Shown: piece by piece, positions 1-8,719 of the stretch
Numbering within the stretch: the stretch's first letter is position 1
Layout of the letters: every line of letters begins with the position of its first letter
NCBI GenBank assembly: GCA_019638705.1
Contig: JAHBTI010000003.1
Coordinates: forward strand, 124,001-188,000
Length of the DNA: 64,000 nucleotides
DNA from: Bacteroidota bacterium
Lineage (GTDB): Bacteria; Bacteroidota; Bacteroidia; B-17B0; Aurantibacillaceae
Reading direction: 5' to 3'
Made by a program: the position numbers and the translations under genes
The notes under the pieces: generated by a model
Seen by the model: only the letters and a program-made list of their open reading frames with translations
Told to the model about the DNA's origin: nothing
The model's database searches: none

Positions 1-2
1 AC

Positions 3-311
3 GATGACGACAAAAAAAATCTTTCCGTAAAACCGCAAAAACAATTAACCATTACACAAGAGCTTCGCCAAAAAGCATTTGATAATTACGACACGCAAGA
101 CGACCACGGTATGCACATTACAGGTTTGGTAAAAGACCAAAACAACACGCCGTATTATGTGGTAAAAAACTCTTGGGGCAAAGACCGCAACCAATGCGAC
201 GGTTATTTTTATGCCAGCGAAAGTTATGTGCTGTATAAAACCACCTGCATAATGCTTCACAAAAAAGCCCTGCCTGCGGAGATTGCAAAGAAATTGGGGA
301 TTACACAGTAA
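3..311 (+). CDS. Aminopeptidase C / bleomycin hydrolase (peptidase C1B), 3' end
   Basis: This is the last 102 codons of a cysteine aminopeptidase; the catalytic Cys half lies left of the window. The fragment contains the catalytic His region (HGMHITG, His at fragment residue 38) and the catalytic Asn region (VVKNSWG, Asn at 56), which together are diagnostic of papain-fold C1B peptidases of the PepC/bleomycin hydrolase type. Members trim N-terminal residues from peptides as homo-hexamers; some Bacteroidota members are exported. The open frame runs in from base 3 with no start in view. It converges on the T9SS remnant that ends at 331. Confidence 0.85.
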   Translation, partial: DDDKKNLSVKPQKQLTITQELRQKAFDNYDTQDDHGMHITGLVKDQNNTPYYVVKNSWGKDRNQCDGYFYASESYVLYKTTCIMLHKKALPAEIAKKLGITQ

Positions 312-330
312 GAAAATTGTTTCTTAAATA

Positions 331-792
331 TTACAATTTCACAACCTTTCTGAAAATTTTTTGGGCGGTATTTCCAAAATCAAGTTCAAGCAAATAAAAA
401 CCTGATTTTAATTCATCAAGCGGAAGTGTAATATCTGAAATACCCGAACCATAGTTATAAGTTCCGCTTTTAGCAACGCGACTTGTTTCGTTTATAAAAC
501 GGTAATTTACCTTGCCCGAAACAGGTGTTTTTATTTGAAAAAAGATTTCATTTTCGGCGGGGTTTGGTTTTATGGGCGATGCCAAAAACCCTGTTGGCGA
601 GTTTAACACATAAATAATCGGCGAGTATTCGTAGCTTAAATCAAAATCAACCTGTTTAAGTCTGTAATAGCTTATTTCCGTTTCAATTTGTTTGTCTGTA
701 AAAGCGTATGAACGAGGAAAAATGCTGTTTCCCGAACCTTTTATTTTGGCAAGGGAAGTCCAATTTTCTCCGTCGTAGTTTTTTAGATAAAA
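331..792 (-). pseudogene. C-terminal remnant of a T9SS type A-sorted secreted protein
   Basis: About 153 residues that look like the end of a large secreted protein: a beta-sandwich segment (DGENWTSLAKIKGSGNS, then YYRLKQVDFD) followed by a type A sorting domain with the PNPAENEI motif and a final SGFYLLELDFG...KIFRKVVKL strand. There is no signal peptide. The frame stays open to about 930, but those extra residues resemble nothing and lie antisense to the start of the neighbouring LON-domain gene. I read this as a 5'-truncated gene whose body was deleted. A start further upstream giving a short intact protein is possible but unlikely to be exported. Confidence 0.6.
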
Positions 793-920
793 CCGCTGTA
801 TTAAGGTTTTTAATTTTACCGTTTTTTCACAAAAAGGTTGTGTTTGAAAGGATAATAAAAAAACAGAACCCAACCTTTGCCATGTATTTATGCGTATTAT
901 TACAAACAAGCGCACAGCAC

Positions 921-1514
921 ATGAACACAAGACACTTAACTATACCTATGTTTCCCCTGAACATAGTGTTGTTTCCGGGCGAAACAACCAAACTTTACAT
1001 TTTTGAAGAACGTTACAAGCAATTAATTGAAGATTGCATTGACAATAACGCCTCGTTTGGTATTCCTTTTGTAGAGAACGGCAAAATGAAAACGTTTGGC
1101 TGCGAGGTAAAAGTAAACCGCATTTTAAAAACGTATGATAACGGCAATATGGATATTTTGGTGGAAGCTACCGATGTTTTCCGCTTGCTTAATTTTTCAA
1201 ATGTGCTAAGTCCAAAATTGTACGGCGCAGGTTTGGTGGAATATTTAAACAAAACACAAAAAATTACCTTAAATAATTTGCAAGATGCCACAGTAAATTA
1301 TTTTGCCGGTGTTCAAAATAAATTAATTGATTATGACACCGTTTCAAAGCTGACGGTTTACAATGTAGCGGCTGCCTTGCAGCTCACCTATCCCGAAAAA
1401 TATAAATTAATTTCTTCCGCCAACCAACAGGTGCATTTGCTCAACCTGCTCAATTTTATTATTCACATTATTTCGGCAGAGCAAAAACTGAAAGACCGTT
1501 TTATTGAAAATTAG
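921..1514 (+). CDS. LON peptidase N-terminal (substrate-binding) domain protein
   Basis: A 197-residue protein consisting of one LON-N domain without the AAA+ or protease parts of Lon. It begins TIPMFPLNIVLFPGE, the conserved first strand of the domain, and later has IFEERYKQLIEDC, also typical. Such stand-alone proteins are common in Bacteroidota; a role in substrate binding is inferred from the domain and has no direct support. The frame is open back to 708, but those residues lie over the T9SS remnant and do not fit the family, so the ATG at 921 is chosen; ATG 948 is an alternative. Gene end 1514 is 3 bases from the convergent gene at 1518. Confidence 0.8.
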   Translation: MNTRHLTIPMFPLNIVLFPGETTKLYIFEERYKQLIEDCIDNNASFGIPFVENGKMKTFGCEVKVNRILKTYDNGNMDILVEATDVFRLLNFSNVLSPKLYGAGLVEYLNKTQKITLNNLQDATVNYFAGVQNKLIDYDTVSKLTVYNVAAALQLTYPEKYKLISSANQQVHLLNLLNFIIHIISAEQKLKDRFIEN

Positions 1515-1517
1515 TTT

Positions 1518-2639
1518 TTACTTCAAATTAAAACGATAGCCCAAACCGTATTCAAAACAATAGGCTACGGCAAAGTGTGTGCGCAGACCCCAGTGCAATA
1601 TCAAGCCGCTTGATGTGTAATAGCGCGCACCTATACGGGTTACAATAGCAGCATCGGGGTTTGTTTTTTTTAACACATAATACCCCACTTCAAACGGAAA
1701 ACTTATGCGCCCCATGTTGTAAGAATAGCCCACTCTTGCGGCTATGCGCATTTTATCCAAACCCTGTGGGTCTGTGCCAAGCGTGTTTTTGTAATCCACA
1801 AAATAATTTTGGTCGCAAAAGAAATCAAAGCCTGCGCTGAATTTATGTCGGTTGCTTACATTGCGCTGATACACCGCCGATACCATATACGTTTTTAATT
1901 TGGGCGAAGCAATGCTGTGCTGATTGAAGCCAATGGCAGCATAAGTTAAAATTTCGTGTTTTGATTTGGCTTTTGTAGAACTGTCTATTTCGGTAATTAA
2001 AGGCGTTGGTTTTTTTGTGGGCAGCACATAATTTAATCCTGCGTTCAAACTCATAATATTCAATCCCAAATTAGGATTTCTGAATTTTCCGTTGCTGGCG
2101 TGGGTAAACGCAAAACCCGGTTCAAAGCGCAAATGCTTGGTAAGCTGCAAATGCCAAAACCATTTGAATTGTACAAAAGCATTTACATGGCTGCCAATGG
2201 CAATGTTTTTAGGGTTTTGGTGAATGTCAAAATGTTTGGTAATATAAGTTGCCCCAAAACACAAGCGCAAAATTAAACGCGACATTTTATGTTCTTGCTG
2301 ACACAGCGGTATTTCGACAAATGGTGCAAGGGTGTATGCGTAACCAAGTTGCGCGGGATTTTTAAAATCAATACATTGAAATGAAATACCCATATCGGGT
2401 TTGTTGTTTTCCAAATGCCACAATTTATTTCCGAGTGTACGTTTTGAAACATTCATTTCATAAATGGCAGGATAACCTTTTACCAAATGCCCGATGGTGA
2501 TGCGATGCACCAAAATAAATCCTGTGTTAATAACAGGTTTTATTTGCCATGAACTTAATTTACGCGCTGTATCTTTTTGCGCTTTAACACCAAAAGCTGC
2601 AAACAATAAGAGAAAAATGTATGAGAGATATTTTTTCAA
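1518..2639 (-). CDS. Acyloxyacyl hydrolase / PagL-like lipid A deacylase family outer-membrane protein
   Basis: A 373-residue protein with a signal peptide (MKKYLSYIFLLLFAAFGVKAQ) and a beta-barrel-like alternation of aromatic and polar residues. The motif FTHASNGKFRNPNLG at residues 178-192 carries the His-x-Ser-Asn-Gly signature of the PagL/acyloxyacyl-hydrolase family (His180, Ser182), whose members remove acyl chains from lipid A in the outer membrane. It is longer than classical PagL (about 150-170 residues), as is usual in Bacteroidota. I did not identify the third catalytic residue. It converges on the LON-domain gene. Confidence 0.65.
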   Translation of the reverse strand: MKKYLSYIFLLLFAAFGVKAQKDTARKLSSWQIKPVINTGFILVHRITIGHLVKGYPAIYEMNVSKRTLGNKLWHLENNKPDMGISFQCIDFKNPAQLGYAYTLAPFVEIPLCQQEHKMSRLILRLCFGATYITKHFDIHQNPKNIAIGSHVNAFVQFKWFWHLQLTKHLRFEPGFAFTHASNGKFRNPNLGLNIMSLNAGLNYVLPTKKPTPLITEIDSSTKAKSKHEILTYAAIGFNQHSIASPKLKTYMVSAVYQRNVSNRHKFSAGFDFFCDQNYFVDYKNTLGTDPQGLDKMRIAARVGYSYNMGRISFPFEVGYYVLKKTNPDAAIVTRIGARYYTSSGLILHWGLRTHFAVAYCFEYGLGYRFNLK

Positions 2640-2766
2640 AAACCTTGCGAAAATAAATAAAAACGCGCCAAATGTTAAAACCCGAAGTTTTATTGTTTTA
2701 TCCGTTTGATTGTTTTATTTTTGGTTTATAATTTATTTAATAATTATTAACTAAAAACAAATTATT

Positions 2767-3255
2767 ATGAAAAAGAACATCAAAATTCAATTAGTGCTTG
2801 GCTTTATTGCCATGCTTGCCTTTACTCAAAGTACAAAAGCGCAAACAACTTTAATTACTCCTTTTGCAATAATAAACAGTCTGCCTTGCGATATTGTGGT
2901 TTCTTACGAAATATCAGACTGCGTTGTTAATTTCTTTTGCGGCAGCGGTACTTTCATAATTCCAGCCGGTGGAACTTATAATATTACGGGTGGTTCTCCC
3001 TGCCCTCTTACCGCCGCCGTTGCAGCGAGTGGAGATGTTTTTGTTTATGTTTGGGAAGTGGGTGCAAGTGGCGGCATAGGCACAGGGTTTGACGTAACTC
3101 CATATTGGCCCACAGTAAGTTGTAATTGCGGTTGTTTGTCAAGTCAGGGTACAAGTTACTCCTTACCTGCCGGAACAATACCCACCGCGTATGGCTGCGG
3201 CGGAATCGGTTCATTTACTATGCAGTGGTCAAACTCAAATGTGAAAATTTTTTAA
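2767..3255 (+). CDS. Small Cys-rich secreted protein, unknown function
   Basis: A 162-residue protein with a clear signal peptide ending TKAQ at about residue 26. The mature part has around ten cysteines, including a dense cluster (CNCGC) near residues 120-124, and is rich in Gly, Ser and Thr; disulphide bonding outside the cytoplasm is likely. I recognise no family. It has no sorting domain. The next gene starts 26 bases downstream on the same strand, so the two are probably co-transcribed and may work together, but the function is unknown. Confidence 0.6.
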   Translation: MKKNIKIQLVLGFIAMLAFTQSTKAQTTLITPFAIINSLPCDIVVSYEISDCVVNFFCGSGTFIIPAGGTYNITGGSPCPLTAAVAASGDVFVYVWEVGASGGIGTGFDVTPYWPTVSCNCGCLSSQGTSYSLPAGTIPTAYGCGGIGSFTMQWSNSNVKIF

Positions 3256-3281
3256 GTTGTACCTATTCCTTAGAAAAACAG

Positions 3282-5378
3282 ATGAAGCCCATCTTGTCTT
3301 GCATATTATTTTTTACTGTTTTGGGTTTAAACGCCCAAAACGAAAATACCAAATGGTATTTTGGTAATCATGCTGCTTTGGATTTTATGACTAATCCGCC
3401 TACTATTTTGAATAATAGTGCTATGAACCAATTGGAAGGCTGTGCAAGCATAGCCGACGGCGCAGGTAATTTATTGTTTTATACGGACGGAGTAACGGTA
3501 TATAACCAATTAAATGCTGTAATGGCAAACGGCACGGGATTATTTGGCAGTGTCACAAGTTCTCAATCTGCCTTAATTGTTAAGCAACCTAACAGTTCTA
3601 ATCTCTACTATATTTTTACAACAATGACTCAATGGCAAAGCGTAGCAAATGTTTGGGCAGAGGCGTATTATTCTGTAGTAGATATGAGTTTAGCAGCAGG
3701 TATGGGTTCTGTTACCATAAAAAATATGCCATTATATGCCGGTCAATGTACTGAACATCTCCATGCTGCCAAACACGCAAATGGTATAGATTATTGGATA
3801 ATGATACACGAGCGTAACACAAATAATTTCAGAGCCTATCTTCTTAGCCCAACAGGAGTAAATACTGCGGCAGTTGTTTCTTCGGTAGGAAATGCCTATG
3901 CCGGTACCGGTGAGCAAGGTTGTATGAAATTTTCTCCTACGGGACAAAAATTGGGGGTAGCTTCAGGTGGAAGCTTTAATGGAACCGGTTTTGCGGCGTT
4001 GTACGACTTTAATAAAAATACGGGCACAGTCAGCAATGCTCTTACATTGGGACAAATTGATTTAGCTTATGGTTGCGAGTTTTCTCCCGATGGAAAAAAA
4101 TTTTATTGTGCGTCTCAATATAATAATATAGTTCAATGGGATTTGAGTGCAAGTTCTGATGCAGCCGTTATTTCTTCTTCTGTCATTATTGCCTCCACCT
4201 CCGGAAATGGTTTTGGCAGTATGCAATTAGCTCCTAATGGAAAAATATATGTTGCAAATGTTGGTACTCAATCTATCAGCATTATTCATAAGCCCAATGT
4301 TGCCGGTGCAGGGTGTAATTTTTCATATATAGGACAGCCTGTTAATGCTTTAAATATCAACACTAATCAATTGGCGTATTCTACCTATGGTTTACCAAAT
4401 ATGTTATCATCACCATGTTTTGTTTCGTTTTCTTTATTAAACGGCAGTGTTACATGCAATAGTGCAGCAACAGGCAGCGCAGCAGTTATTAGTACAACAG
4501 GAAACTTAACGTATCTGTGGAGTAATGGAACAACTACATATAACACACAGCAGGTAAACAATCTGAGTGCAGGTATATGGAGTATTACCGTTACAGATAC
4601 TACAAGTTGTTCTACACACAGCGTGTTTGCAATTTCTGAACTACCGCCTCCCACATTCACACCAAGCATTTCAAGTAGTAATTCTGTTATTTGTCCAAAT
4701 GATACAGTTGTTTTAACTGCAAACGGTGCAAACAGCTATATATGGAGCAATGGTGCTCACACTTCAAGTATTTCTGTTAGTCCTTTAGGTACTACACAGT
4801 ATTATGTTTCAACCACAGACTTAAACGGTTGCATAAGTAACAGTTCTGTTGTTACTATTAATGTGTTGCCTGCGCCTATCCTTAGCATAAGCGGCTCTAC
4901 TATATATTGCAGCGCACAAATAGTTACACTCACCGCTTCGGGTGCATACAATTATTATTGGCAATGGGGTGGTACTCATGCCCATGCTTCCTCATCAAGC
5001 ATTGTTTTAAAACAAAATATAACTACACAATATACCATTACAGGCACAAACAAAATTGGCTGCAAAAGCACGGAGGTGGTTACGGTTACTATTGGCTGTG
5101 TAGGAAGTGATGAGTTAGGAGTGATGAATGATGAGTTGAGGGTGTATCCGAACCCGACAAGCGAAATGTTAAATGTTGAAAACCCACTAACCTCCAAAGG
5201 GGGAACAGTTGAAATTTATGTGTATGACATTTTAGGAAATACAGTCATTAGCTCCGCTGAACTTACGTTTCATAATTCTACATTTAACATTCATCATTCC
5301 ATTGATGTGCGTGAGCTAAAAAGCGGAATGTATTTTATAAAAATCGGTAACCGAACGCAGAAATTTGTGAAAGAATAA
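3282..5378 (+). CDS. T9SS type A-sorted secreted protein with beta-propeller and Ig-like domains
   Basis: A 698-residue exported protein. It has a signal peptide (ending LNAQ at about residue 19), a WD40-like propeller region of about 380 residues (WYFGNHAALDF, then FSPTGQKLG and FSPDGKKFY repeats), two or three SprB/Ig-like modules with YLWSNG and YIWSNG motifs, and a type A sorting domain with VYPNPTSE. T9SS would carry it across the outer membrane and attach or release it at the surface. The frame is open back to 3126 over the preceding gene, but ATG 3282 directly begins the signal peptide and is chosen. The substrate or ligand is unknown. Confidence 0.75.
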   Translation: MKPILSCILFFTVLGLNAQNENTKWYFGNHAALDFMTNPPTILNNSAMNQLEGCASIADGAGNLLFYTDGVTVYNQLNAVMANGTGLFGSVTSSQSALIVKQPNSSNLYYIFTTMTQWQSVANVWAEAYYSVVDMSLAAGMGSVTIKNMPLYAGQCTEHLHAAKHANGIDYWIMIHERNTNNFRAYLLSPTGVNTAAVVSSVGNAYAGTGEQGCMKFSPTGQKLGVASGGSFNGTGFAALYDFNKNTGTVSNALTLGQIDLAYGCEFSPDGKKFYCASQYNNIVQWDLSASSDAAVISSSVIIASTSGNGFGSMQLAPNGKIYVANVGTQSISIIHKPNVAGAGCNFSYIGQPVNALNINTNQLAYSTYGLPNMLSSPCFVSFSLLNGSVTCNSAATGSAAVISTTGNLTYLWSNGTTTYNTQQVNNLSAGIWSITVTDTTSCSTHSVFAISELPPPTFTPSISSSNSVICPNDTVVLTANGANSYIWSNGAHTSSISVSPLGTTQYYVSTTDLNGCISNSSVVTINVLPAPILSISGSTIYCSAQIVTLTASGAYNYYWQWGGTHAHASSSSIVLKQNITTQYTITGTNKIGCKSTEVVTVTIGCVGSDELGVMNDELRVYPNPTSEMLNVENPLTSKGGTVEIYVYDILGNTVISSAELTFHNSTFNIHHSIDVRELKSGMYFIKIGNRTQKFVKE

Positions 5379-5400
5379 AGGTTAAACAGTTTCTTAAAAT

Positions 5401-5432
5401 TTTAGAATTTAGAAATTAGCATTTAGAATTTA
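5401..5432. repeat. AT-rich TTTAGAATTTAGAAATT spacer repeat
   Basis: Self-similar low-complexity sequence built from TTTAGAA/AAATTAG units. Similar stretches lie at 13883-13920 and 28806-28838, always between genes. It resembles dispersed intergenic filler common in Bacteroidota; no function can be assigned. Confidence 0.4.
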
Positions 5433-5440
5433 ATAATTCT

Positions 5441-5448
5441 TACTTTTG
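5441..5448 (+). promoter_or_regulatory. Candidate -7 box (TACTTTTG) for pdhB
   Basis: A full match to the Bacteroidota TAnnTTTG consensus 20 bases before the pdhB start codon. No convincing TTG -33 element precedes it, because the upstream spacer is low-complexity AT sequence. Confidence 0.45.
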
Positions 5449-5467
5449 GGCTTCATATTTCAATTTT

Positions 5468-6451
5468 ATGAGAGTTATTGAATTTAGAGAAGCCTTGCGC
5501 GAAGCCATGAGCGAAGAAATGCGCAAAGACGAAACCATATTTTTAATGGGTGAGGAAGTTGCCGAATACAACGGTGCTTACAAAGTAAGCAAAGGTATGT
5601 TGGCAGAATTTGGCGCAAAGCGCGTAATAGATACTCCTATTGCCGAACTGGGTTTTGCAGGCATTGGCGTTGGCGCAGCAGCAAACGGCTTGCGCCCCAT
5701 TATAGAATTTATGACCTTTAACTTCAGCTTGGTGGCTATTGACCAAGTGATAAACTCTGCCGCAAAAATGTACAGCATGAGTGGCGGACAATACAATGTG
5801 CCTATCGTGTTTCGCGGACCAACCGCAAGCGCAGGTATGTTAAGTTCGCAGCACTCGCAGGCGTTTGAAAGCTGGTATGCCAATTGCCCCGGTTTAAAAG
5901 TGGTTGTGCCAAGTAATCCTTACGATGCCAAAGGACTTTTAAAATCTGCCATTCGCGATAACGACCCCGTAATTTTTATGGAAAGCGAACAAATGTACGG
6001 CGACAAAGGCGAAGTGCCCGAAGAAGAATATACCATTCCGCTTGGCTTGGCAGATGTGAAACGCAGCGGTACAGATGTTACCATTGTATCCTTCGGCAAA
6101 ATTATGAAAGTGGCTTTAGCTGCCGCAAGCGAATTGCAAGCAGAAGGCATTAACGCCGAAGTAATTGATTTGCGCACCGTGCGCCCCATTGATTACAATA
6201 CCGTAATTGAAAGCGTGAAAAAAACAAACCGTTTGGTAATTGTGGAAGAGGCTTGGCCCCTCGCAAGCATTTCATCTGAAATTACTTTCAAAATTCAAAA
6301 AGAAGCTTTTGATTATTTGGACGCACCTATTTTGCGTGTTACAAGCGCAGACACTCCTCTGCCCTACGCACCAACGTTAATTGAAGCAAGTTTACCAAAC
6401 GTGAAACGTGTGGTAAAAGCCGTAAAAGAAGTGATGTACGTCAAAAATTAA
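5468..6451 (+). CDS. pdhB: Pyruvate dehydrogenase E1 component, beta subunit
   Basis: A 327-residue protein, full length for E1-beta. Together with E1-alpha it forms the thiamine-diphosphate enzyme that decarboxylates pyruvate and acetylates E2 lipoyl groups. Family features include GEEVAEYNGAYKVSKG near the N terminus, RVIDTPIAELGFAGIGVGAA, and the conserved GGQYNVPIVFRGP and SSQHSQAFESWYANCPGLKVV segments. The E1-alpha and E2 genes are not in the window, so the complex is encoded at split loci. The next gene overlaps its stop codon (TAATG). Confidence 0.93.
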   Translation: MRVIEFREALREAMSEEMRKDETIFLMGEEVAEYNGAYKVSKGMLAEFGAKRVIDTPIAELGFAGIGVGAAANGLRPIIEFMTFNFSLVAIDQVINSAAKMYSMSGGQYNVPIVFRGPTASAGMLSSQHSQAFESWYANCPGLKVVVPSNPYDAKGLLKSAIRDNDPVIFMESEQMYGDKGEVPEEEYTIPLGLADVKRSGTDVTIVSFGKIMKVALAAASELQAEGINAEVIDLRTVRPIDYNTVIESVKKTNRLVIVEEAWPLASISSEITFKIQKEAFDYLDAPILRVTSADTPLPYAPTLIEASLPNVKRVVKAVKEVMYVKN

Positions 6452-7593
6452 TGCGTGTAGCCCTTATCACTGACGGAATTTTTCCTTATGTGCTTGGCGG
6501 AATGCAAAAGCACTCGTATTATCTCTGCAAATATTTAGCTCAACAACAAGTGTATGTTGAGCTTTTTCATTTCAATCAGAGCCATTACGATATTTCCAAA
6601 TTGGAATTTTTCAGTGAGGACGAAAAAAAATTCATCACTTCTACAATTGTTGATTTTCCCAAGAGTTTTCCTTTTCCGGGGCATTATCTTTACAACTCTT
6701 ACCGCCACTCAAAATTAATTTTTAACGCCCTTGAAAAAAAGTTACACACTTACGATTTTATTTATACCAAAGGCTTTACAGGCTGGTATTTGATTGAACA
6801 AAAATTTAAAGGCAAAATAAATTGCTCGCCAATCGGGGTGAAATTTCACGGTTACGAAATGTTTCAAAAACCGCCGAGTTTTAAAATAAAATTGCAGCAC
6901 ATTTTTTTGTTGCGGCAGCCTGTAAAAAACATTTCGCTGAAAGCCGATGTTGTTTTTTCTTACGGCGGAAAAATAACGGACATTATTCGCGCACTTGGCG
7001 TAAAAGAAGAAAAGATATTTGAACTGCCCTCAGGCGTTGAAAATTCAACTTTGGTAAAAAATATCATTCCTGTTTCCGACAAGCTGAAATTTCTTTTTTT
7101 GGGGCGTTACGAACGCAGAAAAGGTATTGAAGAATTGAATGTTGCTCTGAAAAATATAGAAACTCAACATTCCAACTTTGAATGTCATTTTATTGGTCCA
7201 ATTCCCGAAGACAAACGTTTACACAAAGCAAACATTTTTTATCACGGCGAAATCCGTGACAAACAAAAACTGCAAACTTTAATTCGGGAATGTGATATTC
7301 TTGTTTGCCCAAGCTGGAGCGAAGGAATGCCCAACGTTATTTTAGAAGCTATGGCAAACGGACTTGCCGTAATTGCAACTGACACAGGTGCAACCAATGT
7401 TTTGATAAACGCACACACAGGCTGGCTTTTAAGCCAAAGCAATCCCGAAGAAATTGCAAATGCCATTCAAACTGTTCTCAACACCAACCAAACAATTATT
7501 AACGATAAAAAACAAAACGCTTTGCAGCACATTACACAAAATTTTGTGTGGGAAAAATTGATTGTAAGGTTTAAGGAACGATTTTTGTTGTGA
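6451..7593 (+). CDS. Glycosyltransferase family 4/1 (GT-B fold)
   Basis: A 380-residue retaining GT-B glycosyltransferase. The N-terminal half opens with ALITDGIFPYVLGGMQKHS, the acceptor-side GG motif of GT4 enzymes. The C-terminal half has FLGRYERRKGIEEL and the nucleotide-sugar-binding EGMPNVILEAMANGLAVIATDTG, with the E-x7-E pattern. It transfers a sugar from a nucleotide donor to a glycan or lipid; the specific sugar cannot be told. ATG 6451 overlaps the pdhB stop, so co-transcription is likely though the functions differ. It converges on lptG. Confidence 0.85.
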   Translation: MRVALITDGIFPYVLGGMQKHSYYLCKYLAQQQVYVELFHFNQSHYDISKLEFFSEDEKKFITSTIVDFPKSFPFPGHYLYNSYRHSKLIFNALEKKLHTYDFIYTKGFTGWYLIEQKFKGKINCSPIGVKFHGYEMFQKPPSFKIKLQHIFLLRQPVKNISLKADVVFSYGGKITDIIRALGVKEEKIFELPSGVENSTLVKNIIPVSDKLKFLFLGRYERRKGIEELNVALKNIETQHSNFECHFIGPIPEDKRLHKANIFYHGEIRDKQKLQTLIRECDILVCPSWSEGMPNVILEAMANGLAVIATDTGATNVLINAHTGWLLSQSNPEEIANAIQTVLNTNQTIINDKKQNALQHITQNFVWEKLIVRFKERFLL

Positions 7594-7600
7594 GTTATAT

Positions 7601-8716
7601 TTACTTCTGCGCCGCTTTATAAAAATACAAAGCCACCAGCGAAAATAAAATATTCGGTGTCCAAACGGCGAGCATGGGCGGCGCAAAACCTGTGGTGGCA
7701 ATGGTGGTAAAAACGTACATCAACATCACATAAACACAGCTCAGGGTTAAACCCAAAGCAATTTGAAAACCCACACCGCCGCGCACTTTGCGCGATGACA
7801 CACAAAAAGCAATAATGGTAAGAATAAATGTTGCAAATGGAAACGATGTGCGTTTATACTGCTCCACTTCAAAAAATTCAACGCGGTTAGAGCCTTTCAT
7901 GCGTTCACGAATAATATATTCTTTCAGCTCAAAATAAGGCATGGTTTCTATTTTACTTTCGTAGCGCCACATATCGGAAGGGTAAAATTCCAATTTCATT
8001 TTTTTACTCGGGAAAAAATTTATTGTCTGCTTATAAATCGGCTTTTGATTTTTCAAAGTGTCCAATGCGTCTTGCGAAATAATTTTTCGCTCATACACAT
8101 TGTTTAAAATCCACTCGTGCGAAATGGTGTCCCATTGCATATTATCCGCACTCAGATAATAAATTTGTTTATGGTTCAGCACATCTTCCACACTCACTTT
8201 GTATGCCGTGTTGGTATGATTGTTATAGCTTTCCATATACAACAAACGGTTAGAGCCGATTTTGCGATGAATATTTTTTTGGCTGGTGCTGTAAGTGTTG
8301 TTAATCCATTTATCTTCAAAGCCAATTTTTTGTGTGAACACATGCGGCAATACAAAATGATTTAAAGCCAGAGAACCGAGAGCCAAAAAGCCTGCGCCAA
8401 TCACATAAGGGCGCATAATGCGGTTAAAACTTGTGCCGCTGCTGAAAATGGCAATAAACTCGGTTTGCTGCGCCATTTTGGAAGTAAAAAAAATAACCGC
8501 AATAAAAATAAACAGCGGACTGAAATAATTTCCGTAATACGGAATGAACATCAGGTAATACTTTATAATTTCAGACAGAGGAATGTGATTGGTGGTAAAT
8601 GTAGAAACCTTGTCTTTGATGTCAAACACAATAAAAATCATCAGAATTAAACTGATAGAAAAGAAAAATGTAGAAAGAAATTTCTTTAAAATATATCGGT
8701 CTAAAATTTTTAGCAT
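7601..8716 (-). CDS. lptG: LptF/LptG-family permease of the LPS export ABC transporter
   Basis: A 371-residue inner-membrane protein with the YjgP/YjgQ architecture: three transmembrane helices at the N terminus, a periplasmic jellyroll-like domain of about 170 residues, and three helices at the C terminus. LptF and LptG with the ATPase LptB extract lipopolysaccharide from the inner membrane and push it along the Lpt bridge. MLKILDRYILKKFLSTF is a typical family start. It lies 3 bases after tgt on the same strand, so the two form an operon. LptF versus LptG is hard to decide from sequence alone; G is a best guess. Confidence 0.8.
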   Translation of the reverse strand: MLKILDRYILKKFLSTFFFSISLILMIFIVFDIKDKVSTFTTNHIPLSEIIKYYLMFIPYYGNYFSPLFIFIAVIFFTSKMAQQTEFIAIFSSGTSFNRIMRPYVIGAGFLALGSLALNHFVLPHVFTQKIGFEDKWINNTYSTSQKNIHRKIGSNRLLYMESYNNHTNTAYKVSVEDVLNHKQIYYLSADNMQWDTISHEWILNNVYERKIISQDALDTLKNQKPIYKQTINFFPSKKMKLEFYPSDMWRYESKIETMPYFELKEYIIRERMKGSNRVEFFEVEQYKRTSFPFATFILTIIAFCVSSRKVRGGVGFQIALGLTLSCVYVMLMYVFTTIATTGFAPPMLAVWTPNILFSLVALYFYKAAQK

Positions 8717-8719
8717 ACT

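Noticed and set aside
708-920. N-terminal extension of the LON-domain protein
   Set aside because: These codons lie antisense to the T9SS remnant and precede a natural domain start; nothing in them matches the family.
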